Assembly (NCBI GenBank): GCA_022793895.1
Contig: JAAWDS010000034.1
Location: forward strand, 1-38,800
Direction of reading: 5' to 3'
DNA from: Provencibacterium sp.
Lineage (GTDB): Bacteria > Bacillota > Clostridia > Oscillospirales > Ruminococcaceae
DNA: 38,800 bases
Position numbers and translations under genes: made by a program. Below the pieces are notes generated by a model. That model was not told the origin of the DNA, made no database searches, and was given only the letters and a program-made list of their open reading frames with translations. Shown piece after piece: positions 32,125 to 38,800 of this stretch (position 1 is the first letter of the stretch; the number at the start of each line of letters is the position of its first letter).

Positions 32125-34119
32125 TTGAAAAGATGGTGGAAGGAAACTCCCTGGCGCTTCATCCAGACCAACATGCGGCAGATCGACATGGAAGATATGG
32201 ATGCGGACCGCTTTGTTGAGGACCTAAAGGCGTTTGAGGCGACGATCGTGATGGTCAATGCGGCGGGCATTATTGCCAGCTACCCCACCGATCTGCCCTA
32301 TCACTTTCAAAGCCCCTGCCTGCATGGCGACGGTTTGGACAAGGTGATTGAGCGCTGCCATGAGGAGGGGATCCGGGTCATTGCGCGGACGGATTTTTCC
32401 AAGGTGCGCCGTCCCGTCTATGAGCGGCACCCGGAATGGGCCTACCGGACGGCGGAGGGCGAAATCGTTGATTACAACGGCGATGTGCATGCCTGTGTCA
32501 ACGGCGGGTACCAACAGGAGTATGTTTTTGAAATTATCGATGAAATGCTAAAAAAACTTCCGTTTGACGGCGTATTCTGCAACATGGGCGGTTTCCAGGT
32601 CCGAGACTACAGCTATCGCTACTATGGCGTCTGCCACTGCGAAAGCTGCAAACGGAAATTTCGGGAGATGTTCGGCCTTGCGCTTCCACTGAAAGAGGAC
32701 ATGAACGATCCTGTCTACCGCAAATATAAGCTCTTTCAGCGGCGCTGTATTGCGGACTATGAAGAAAGGTTCTACCGGCATGTCAAGGCTCTATCGCCGG
32801 ATATCGCGGTGAACGGCCGCGATTTTGTCCGGATGGAGTCGAACACCGAATATGGACGGCCGCTTCCGCATTGGCAGTACAGCGCGTCCTCCAACACCCG
32901 CTGCATCCGCGGGACCGGACAGGAGGCGCTGCCCGCTTCGAATACGACGGTGGATTTCATCGGCTTCTTTTACCGGCATGTTGCGGTCAGCCCGGCGCTT
33001 CAGGAGCTGCGCATGTGGCAGAATCTGGCCAACCTTGGCGGGCTGGATTATTATCTGATCGGCCGGCTGGATAACCACGACGACCGCTCCGGCTATGCGG
33101 GCATCCAGAAGGTTTTCCGTTTTCACAAGCAGCATGAAAAAGAGCTTTGCGGCCTGCGCGCGTGGGCGGATGCGCTGCTTATCCGTTCCGCGCTTTGGGG
33201 CGACTCCTCCGAGGAGCGGGGCTGGATCCGGGCGCTGACCGAGAACCATATCCTATTTGATGAGCTGCTGCTTGAAAAGCTGGAAAAGGCGGATCTTTCC
33301 AAATACAAGGCAGTGATCCTGCCGGACATTAAGTTTCTCTCTGAGGAGCAAGCCGCGCAGTTGGACCGTTTTGCAGAAAATGGCGGGGTCGTCGTCGCCA
33401 GCGGCGACACCGGCTTGGGTGACGGTCAGCTTCAAGATCGAGATACCGTTTGTCTGCGCTGCATGGGCGTAGAGAGGGTACGGGCGGTCCGTAGCGATAT
33501 GGTTTCCGCCATGCTGCGCATCCGCGAGGAGGATAAGAAGGATTTCCCCTCCTTCCCGCAGACCGACGTTATCGCCTTTGGAGACCGCTTTGTTTTTGCA
33601 GATATTTCACCAAAGGCGCAGCGGTATTTTGGGCTCATTCCGCCGCATCCCTTCGGACCGCCTGAGCGCTGCTTCTATACCCAGCAGACCGATATCCCCG
33701 GCGTTACCCGTTTCCCCTATGGTAAGGGATACGGCGTCTATCTGCCCTGGCTGGCGGGAACGCTGTTCTGCCGCGAAGGGTATGAAAATACCGCCGGCGT
33801 GATGCGCGATGTGCTTCAGTCGCTGGCGGGCCTGCCCAGCGCCGCGCCTGCGCTGACACCGATGGTGGAGGTAACGGCCGCCGGGACGGAGGATCGGCTG
33901 GTCGTTCAGTTGGTGAATAATTCCGGCCACTTCGGAACCAGTTATTATCCCCCTATTCCGGTGGAAGGGATTGAGGTTGTTCTGCCGGTAGGGAAGGAAC
34001 CCCGGTCGGCAGCCTCCCTGAAAGCGCCGGGGAACGCCTCCTTCCAATATAAGGAGGGCCTTCTCCGGCTGCGGATAGAACGCCTGGAGGAATATGAGGC
34101 GGCGGTCGTCAGATTCTGA
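32125..34119 (+). CDS. GHL6-like putative glycoside hydrolase (locus C)
   Basis: A 664-residue cytoplasmic protein, paralogue of the one at 24771. It starts at TTG 32125 behind AAGGAGGAG. It shares the opening W-x-x-x-P-W-R-F-I-Q-T-N, the R-T-D-F-S-K strand (88-93), C-V-N-G-G-Y (124-129) and the Cys cluster C170-H-C172-E-S-C175 after R-Y-Y-G-V. A domain like the beta-galactosidase trimerisation fold follows (about 372-440, Y-K-A-V-I-L-P-D-I-K-F-L), then a beta-rich C-terminal region. It sits between permease and receptor genes, which is unusual and ties the enzyme tightly to this importer. The reaction is probably hydrolysis of a galactoside-like linkage, but this is inferred from fold only. 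Confidence 0.75.
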   Translation: MKRWWKETPWRFIQTNMRQIDMEDMDADRFVEDLKAFEATIVMVNAAGIIASYPTDLPYHFQSPCLHGDGLDKVIERCHEEGIRVIARTDFSKVRRPVYERHPEWAYRTAEGEIVDYNGDVHACVNGGYQQEYVFEIIDEMLKKLPFDGVFCNMGGFQVRDYSYRYYGVCHCESCKRKFREMFGLALPLKEDMNDPVYRKYKLFQRRCIADYEERFYRHVKALSPDIAVNGRDFVRMESNTEYGRPLPHWQYSASSNTRCIRGTGQEALPASNTTVDFIGFFYRHVAVSPALQELRMWQNLANLGGLDYYLIGRLDNHDDRSGYAGIQKVFRFHKQHEKELCGLRAWADALLIRSALWGDSSEERGWIRALTENHILFDELLLEKLEKADLSKYKAVILPDIKFLSEEQAAQLDRFAENGGVVVASGDTGLGDGQLQDRDTVCLRCMGVERVRAVRSDMVSAMLRIREEDKKDFPSFPQTDVIAFGDRFVFADISPKAQRYFGLIPPHPFGPPERCFYTQQTDIPGVTRFPYGKGYGVYLPWLAGTLFCREGYENTAGVMRDVLQSLAGLPSAAPALTPMVEVTAAGTEDRLVVQLVNNSGHFGTSYYPPIPVEGIEVVLPVGKEPRSAASLKAPGNASFQYKEGLLRLRIERLEEYEAAVVRF

Positions 34120-34219
34120 GATTCCAGGCAGCCGGCAGCCGCCGGGCGGTGATAAATGTTGCCGGCTGATGCACAGGACTCCGGCTTTGCCGGAAAATTT
34201 CTAGGAAAGGAAGGTAAAC

Positions 34220-35887
34220 ATGACAGGAAAACGGATATTGGTGGTCATGCTGGCCCTGGTCATAGGGGCATTAGCCGGATGTGCAGGGGGAGGGAATGCC
34301 TCTTCCGCCGCATCCTCCGCGCTGGAAAGCGGTTCGGGCGCCGCTTCTGCGGCCGGCGCTGGGGAAGCGTTTACATATCAGCTCCCGCTGGTGGAGGAAC
34401 CGGTAACGCTGGAATATTTCTGTGAAATCGACGAGGGGAAGGTCGGCGTCCACCACAAGGACTATAACGGATTGCTGCAATTCCAGCTTTTTGAGCAGAA
34501 TACCGGCGTACATATCGAGTTTATCCACCCACCGTCCGGCCAGTCTACCGAACAGTTTAACTTGATTTTGGCATCCAATAACCGCCCGGACATGATGTTC
34601 TATGGGAATTGGAACAACATTGCGGGCGGTACGCAGAAGCTGCTGGACGACGGCCTGTTCTATGATCTCAAGCCGATGATGGATACTTATGCTCCCGACC
34701 TGACCGCGTTTTTGGAGGAGCATACCGAGGTTAAAAAGTGGATCAGCACCGACCAGGGAGCCTACTACTGCTTCCCCTACCTGCGCTATCAGCAGGAGGT
34801 AGCGAATACCGACGGCTTCCAGGGCCGCAGGGATTGGCTGGATAAGCTGGGCGTTGCACAGCCGCAGACGATCGCGGAGTGGGATGCTTTCTTTGAGGCG
34901 GTGATGCGCACCGACCTGGATGGGGACGGTAATCCGGCCAACGAAATACCGCTCATCTGCATGGATCCGACCAAGGACAACACGCTCTACACCTTTGCGG
35001 GCGCTTGGGGATTCCATCCGCACCTGTATGTAAAGGATGGAAAAGCACAGTATGGGGCGCTACAGCCCGAATATAAAGAGTATGTAAAAAAGATGGCCGA
35101 GTGGTTTCAGAAGGGCTATCTGTCCCCAGATTTCAATAGCCTGGACTATAAGCAGAAGCAAGCACGGATTATGAACGGCGAGGCCGCCAGTTGGTATGAC
35201 GGACTGGGCATGGGCTTCGATACCTATGCAATGTCGCTGGGCGGGGATCCGGGCATCCTCTTTGTGACCAACTATCCTACCTTGGAGGGGCACAGCGACG
35301 CCCCTGTTTATTTCTTCGGCACCCTGGACTTCTCCGGGGCGGGGACGGGCATCAGCACAACGACCAAATATCCGGAGCTTTGCGCTCAGTGGCTCAACTA
35401 CTGGTATACGCCGGAGGGATCGGATATCGTCAATTTCGGCCAGGAAGGCGTTACCTATCAATGGGTGGACGGATTCCCGCAGCTGACGGATGAGATTGCG
35501 CACAATCCGGATAGCTCCGTGTCGGTAGCGCTTGGCAAATACTGCCTAGGCGCTTCCTGGGGGCCGTTCGTCCATGATTCCAGGGTCCGCCAGCAGCGGC
35601 TGCTGCGCTGGGACGAGCAGGTAGAGGCGGCCCGTATGTGGGCGAAGGCGGATATCTCCGGTATGATGCCCTTTGTTTCCTACTCGGAGGAGGAGTCTTC
35701 CCAGGCGGCCAACTACCAGAATGAAATCAAGACCTATGTAGACGAGATGACCCTCAAATTTATTCTGGGACAGGCAGATATTGACCAGGAATATGATAAG
35801 ATGCTTTCGGTTTTGAAGAATGACATGGACATAGAAGGATATCTGTCCCTGGTCAGCGCCGCGGTAGGGCGGTATGAGAGCAGGTAG
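34220..35887 (+). CDS. ABC sugar transporter solute-binding lipoprotein (locus C)
   Basis: A 555-residue extracellular lipoprotein with signal peptide and lipobox L-A-G-C (Cys 21), a short Ser/Ala/Gly linker, then the binding domain. AGGAAAGGAAGG precedes the ATG. A calcium-loop-like D-L-D-G-D-G-N-P-A-N-E-I lies near residues 230-241. Segments such as NTGVHIEFIHPPSGQSTEQFN and K-T-Y-V-D-E-M-T-L-K-F-I-L-G resemble the locus A receptors, so loci A and C seem more closely related than either is to B. It feeds the permeases encoded at the start of this locus. Confidence 0.92.
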   Translation: MTGKRILVVMLALVIGALAGCAGGGNASSAASSALESGSGAASAAGAGEAFTYQLPLVEEPVTLEYFCEIDEGKVGVHHKDYNGLLQFQLFEQNTGVHIEFIHPPSGQSTEQFNLILASNNRPDMMFYGNWNNIAGGTQKLLDDGLFYDLKPMMDTYAPDLTAFLEEHTEVKKWISTDQGAYYCFPYLRYQQEVANTDGFQGRRDWLDKLGVAQPQTIAEWDAFFEAVMRTDLDGDGNPANEIPLICMDPTKDNTLYTFAGAWGFHPHLYVKDGKAQYGALQPEYKEYVKKMAEWFQKGYLSPDFNSLDYKQKQARIMNGEAASWYDGLGMGFDTYAMSLGGDPGILFVTNYPTLEGHSDAPVYFFGTLDFSGAGTGISTTTKYPELCAQWLNYWYTPEGSDIVNFGQEGVTYQWVDGFPQLTDEIAHNPDSSVSVALGKYCLGASWGPFVHDSRVRQQRLLRWDEQVEAARMWAKADISGMMPFVSYSEEESSQAANYQNEIKTYVDEMTLKFILGQADIDQEYDKMLSVLKNDMDIEGYLSLVSAAVGRYESR

Positions 35888-36084
35888 CTTTTCCAATCGT
35901 TCAGATGATTCGGCGGCAGGCGTTTGATAGGATACTGGGCGCACGCCAGGCCGGCCGCCGGGAGAGAGTGCGGTCCGGCTGTACGATCTCGGAAGCGGCG
36001 GTATTCCTGCTTCATGCGGTGCATGGGGCGGGAGTGCCGCCGCTTTGGCCGAGGAAAACGGATGATAAGACAGAGGAGGCGCCA

Positions 36085-38421
36085 ATGAAAAGCAGAAGGC
36101 AGGATATTAAATGGAACATCCGGATGTTTTCCATGCTCTATCTGGTGCTGGTAGCGGTCCCGATTATGATTTCCCTGCTGGCATGCCTGCTGTGTTGGAA
36201 GCAGCTTGGTAGGGAAACGGCGCGTTTTGCCGCCTCTTCTATGGAGAATGCCTCCGGCGCGATCGATGCCAAGCTCAGCGCGCTGGAGATCATGGTCAAC
36301 CAGATTGCCTTTGACGATGATATCTATGCCTTCTGTCCTGTCCAGGACCCCATGGCGCTTTCGGAGCGCTATAAGGTCAGCCAGATCATGCGCAGCCTTT
36401 CGGTCTATGGACTTCCCAACGAATATGTTAAACTGCTCTATGTCTACTACCCCAATTCCAACTATATTATTACGCCGGGGGCCGCCTATACCTCGGATTA
36501 CTTTTTTACCCATCTTGTTCAGTTTGGAACCACGGGGAATGTAGCGGAGGCCGAACAATTCCATGCAAGGGTCTATGATATGCAGTACAGGACCGGCGGC
36601 TCAACGGTGCTTTACGAGGGGAGCGATCGGTTCAACGTCAGCATGCTGATCCGTTCCATTCCCCGTCCTCGCGGGGGGAATGCCAATATCGTTGCTCTCA
36701 TTGATAACCGGCTGTTTGAGAATGCGCTGGAGAATATCGATCCGGAATGGGTGAGCGCTGTTCTCGATCGGGAAGGCCGCGCCGTTGTTCTGCGCGGATG
36801 GGAGGCAGAACAGCTTCCGCAGCAGGGGCAGATGACACTTCCGAAAGGGTCGCTGCGCATGCGCATGAAGGACGGCAACTATTCGATCACCTACAGCGCC
36901 AGTGCCAACGGGATGTTTAAATATATTGTAGCGGCGCCGGAGAAGGCGCTGTATCAGGAGATCTTCTTGATTATCCGTATGATATTCATCATTTTGGCGC
37001 TGCTGCTGGGGGCGGGAAGCTATGTTGTCTTTCGAGCCAGTTGGTCGATTTCGGAATTTATGTCGTTTATCTTTGACGCCTTTAGTACGGACGAGGAGCG
37101 CAAGCGGCAGATTAATTACCAACGGCTACGTTCACAGGTTTCCCAGTCATTTTGGAGGGAAACCACCCTGAAATCCCACGTGAAAGAGCTGATGGAGGAA
37201 AACAGCGCCTATAAACAGCAGGCGCAGAACAACCATAGCGCCGTCCAGAACGCGCTGCTGCTCAAGCTGGTGCGCGGCGATACCGGGGAATACCGTAATG
37301 AAGCGGGGATCTATCAGCACTACGGTCTAAACTTCCCTTATGACGCTTTCCGGGTTCTGCTGATTGAGATGCTCTATTCGGATCGGGATCCGCTGCAAAA
37401 AAAGGTGGAGGTGTTTGGGACTCTTCAATTCCTGCTGCGCAGTCTTTTGGAGGAGAAGGAGGGGGGATGGACGGGATATCTCTGCGATGTAGACACCGAG
37501 CGCATCCTTATTTTACTCAACCTGTCCTCTTCTGGAGAAGAAGCGGTTGCCGAGGGCTTTGCCAAAAGGATCTGCTCGTTTATAGAGCGCAACAGCGAGA
37601 CGGCCTGCGCAATCGGGGTCAGCGGGAGCTGCTCCAATGTCGAGCGCCTGAACGACTATTTCCGCCAAGCGCTCAAGTGTTTGGATTATCGAACGATCAA
37701 CAGCGATGAAAATTCAATTATCTATTATGAAAGGATTAAAAACCGCCGCCAAAGCTGCGGATATTCTATCCACAGGGAGCTAAACATGATTCACTATTTA
37801 AAAGAGGGGCAGATAGAGGAATGTATGGGCGAGGTGGAACGCTTTTTGGAAAAAAGCGCCGGAGAAGCGGAGACCAACCTGCTCGCCATGCGGCACATGT
37901 TTTTTGATATTCTGTCCACCGCCTTTTCAGTAGCGGATGAGCTGAAGATCCCGCTGGATACAGTGGGGGAGACGGATACGATTGTGAACGGCATTCTCAA
38001 CGGGAAGTCGGTAGAGGAGATGCGCGGCATTCTCTATGATGTGTTTGTTGAAATCACCTCCTATGCCGGCCGGGCCAAGACGAGCGGAAACAGTGAACTG
38101 GGCCAAAAAATTATCGCCTATATCGACGCCAACTATTTGAACTATGATTTTTCCCAGTTGGCGGTTGCCGATCAGTTTCAGCTCTCTCCCTCAGCGCTTT
38201 CGCAGTTTTTCAAGGAATTTGCAGGACTTAACCTTTCCGATTATGTAAAGGAAAAGCGCCTTCAAAAAGCGAGAGAGCTGCTTTCAGAGACGGGGCTTTC
38301 CTTACAGGAGATAGCCGGAAAGGTAGGCTATGCCTCTGAGCACACATTGATTCGTCTTTTTAAACAGCGCTACGGTGTGACGCCGGGAAAATACCGGCAG
38401 ATGGAAGCGCCGAAGGAATGA
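36085..38421 (+). CDS. Two-TM AraC-family transcriptional regulator of locus C
   Basis: A 778-residue membrane-anchored regulator. A transmembrane segment at about 14-37, an extracytoplasmic sensor (about 38-290), a second transmembrane segment (about 292-315), a cytoplasmic linker and a C-terminal AraC domain (about 670-775, ending Y-G-V-T-P-G-K-Y-R-Q) are visible. The start at ATG 36085 has GAGGAGG close upstream; the frame from 35905 adds 60 residues without a ribosome binding site. It shares the architecture of the locus A regulator but lies at the 3' end of its locus rather than upstream, so it is probably co-transcribed and autoregulated. Confidence 0.9.
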   Translation: MKSRRQDIKWNIRMFSMLYLVLVAVPIMISLLACLLCWKQLGRETARFAASSMENASGAIDAKLSALEIMVNQIAFDDDIYAFCPVQDPMALSERYKVSQIMRSLSVYGLPNEYVKLLYVYYPNSNYIITPGAAYTSDYFFTHLVQFGTTGNVAEAEQFHARVYDMQYRTGGSTVLYEGSDRFNVSMLIRSIPRPRGGNANIVALIDNRLFENALENIDPEWVSAVLDREGRAVVLRGWEAEQLPQQGQMTLPKGSLRMRMKDGNYSITYSASANGMFKYIVAAPEKALYQEIFLIIRMIFIILALLLGAGSYVVFRASWSISEFMSFIFDAFSTDEERKRQINYQRLRSQVSQSFWRETTLKSHVKELMEENSAYKQQAQNNHSAVQNALLLKLVRGDTGEYRNEAGIYQHYGLNFPYDAFRVLLIEMLYSDRDPLQKKVEVFGTLQFLLRSLLEEKEGGWTGYLCDVDTERILILLNLSSSGEEAVAEGFAKRICSFIERNSETACAIGVSGSCSNVERLNDYFRQALKCLDYRTINSDENSIIYYERIKNRRQSCGYSIHRELNMIHYLKEGQIEECMGEVERFLEKSAGEAETNLLAMRHMFFDILSTAFSVADELKIPLDTVGETDTIVNGILNGKSVEEMRGILYDVFVEITSYAGRAKTSGNSELGQKIIAYIDANYLNYDFSQLAVADQFQLSPSALSQFFKEFAGLNLSDYVKEKRLQKARELLSETGLSLQEIAGKVGYASEHTLIRLFKQRYGVTPGKYRQMEAPKE

Positions 38422-38451
38422 GCCGGGAATACCGCAGGCTTCAAAAATAGG

Positions 38452-38495
38452 AAAAGCGTTTGCAAGCCGTCCTCTTGGCCTGCAAACGCTTTTTG
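38452..38495 (+). terminator. Intrinsic terminator of locus C
   Basis: Thirteen-base arms (38452-38464 and 38481-38493) pair perfectly, with an inner 3-bp extension after one mismatch, and run into TTTTT. It lies 30 bases past the regulator stop. Confidence 0.8.
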
Positions 38496-38501
38496 CCCAT
38501 T

Positions 38502-38540
38502 ACAACAAGCCGGACAGCGATTCGCTGCCCGGCTTGTTGT
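38502..38540. terminator. Second long hairpin after locus C
   Basis: Twelve-base perfect arms (38502-38513 and 38529-38540) continue as a 5-bp inner stem after one mismatch, with a 3-base loop. It follows the first terminator by 7 bases and lacks a U-tract. Confidence 0.55.
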
Positions 38541-38589
38541 TACATAAAATCCATATAGAAAAATTGATTATCTTTTTAGAAGTTATTAT

Positions 38590-38630
38590 ATGCCGTTATA
38601 GCCTGTATTTTCGGGCTATAACGGCATTTT
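38590..38630. terminator. Third long hairpin, facing the recombinase gene
   Basis: Fourteen-base perfect arms (38590-38603 and 38614-38627) are followed by TTT on the plus strand. It lies between locus C and the convergent recombinase 3' end and may insulate the two. I see no gene in 38422-38719. Confidence 0.55.
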
Positions 38631-38719
38631 AGATATGGGGAGAAGTTCTTATATACCCTCATAACCTTTTAGGTTTTCCCTTTGGGTGGTAGTAAAAGAA
38701 GTAGTAAATCCGTCTGCGG

Positions 38720-38800
38720 CTATGCTGCGATCAGCCTTTCCATTTCAGCCCTTGCGGAAGCGAATGTTGCGTGTGCGTAATAGTTCAGCGTCATGGTGAT
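38720..38800 (-). CDS. Tyrosine recombinase/integrase, C-terminal end (partial)
   Basis: The frame enters from the right edge and stops with TAG at 38722-38720. The visible 26 residues read T-M-T-L-N-Y-Y-A-H-A-T-F and on to M-E-R-L-I-A-A. T-x-x-x-Y-x-H is the C-terminal signature of phage-type tyrosine recombinases, and the second Tyr, before A-H, is the probable nucleophile. The gene belongs to an element that continues to the right, so an attachment site may lie close to its 3' end. With only 26 residues the assignment is reasonable but not certain. Confidence 0.65.
   Translation of the reverse strand: MTMTLNYYAHATFASARAEMERLIAA

Noticed and set aside
38422-38720. tRNA gene as integration target next to the recombinase
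   Set aside because: The stems here are simple hairpins; no cloverleaf or T-arm consensus was found.

Overview
The window looks like a chromosomal stretch of a GC-rich, anaerobic, gut-type member of the Clostridia. This is inferred from the gene families (LplB/YtcP/LipO sugar importers, YesM/YesN-type two-component regulators, two-TM AraC regulators), the GGAGG ribosome binding sites and frequent TTG/GTG starts; no rRNA or marker gene fixes the genus. Almost everything is carbohydrate import, degradation and its regulation. I saw no tRNA, rRNA or CRISPR array.

Layout. (1) 1-490: an AT-rich edge with a possible membrane-protein tail, an RHS/YD-repeat remnant and a long hairpin. (2) 517-14168, minus strand, locus A: a two-TM AraC regulator, then LplB- and YtcP-type permeases, two tandemly duplicated solute-binding lipoproteins, a GH2 glycosidase and two Cys-type sulfatases. 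A multi-hairpin dispersed repeat lies between regulator and operon, and again between the two sulfatases. (3) 14573-26843, plus strand, locus B: a xylose-isomerase-like TIM barrel, LplB and YtcP permeases, a solute-binding lipoprotein, a YesN response regulator, a YesM histidine kinase, an Ldh2-family oxidoreductase, an unrecognised TIM-barrel-like protein, and a GHL6-like putative glycosidase. (4) 27090-29699, minus strand: TetR regulator, REC-GGDEF diguanylate cyclase and PilZ protein, a compact c-di-GMP module. (5) 30229-38421, plus strand, locus C: LplB and YtcP permeases, a second GHL6-like protein, a fourth solute-binding lipoprotein and a second two-TM AraC regulator, followed by three consecutive hairpins. 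(6) 38720-38800, minus strand: the last residues of a tyrosine recombinase that continues beyond the window.

How the genes work together (inference). Each locus encodes a lipoprotein receptor and two permeases but no ATPase, so a shared MsmX-like ATPase elsewhere is expected. The glycosidases and sulfatases have no signal peptides, so imported oligosaccharides would be trimmed in the cytoplasm. Locus A suggests a sulfated oligosaccharide: GH2 plus two sulfatases that need formylglycine maturation by an enzyme not encoded here. Loci B and C share paralogous GHL6-like proteins. Locus B adds an isomerase-like protein, an Ldh2 reductase and a third barrel protein with the same C-x-C-x-x-C signature; this is the best candidate for an undescribed catabolic route. 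Each locus has its own sensor: two-TM AraC for A and C, a two-component system for B.
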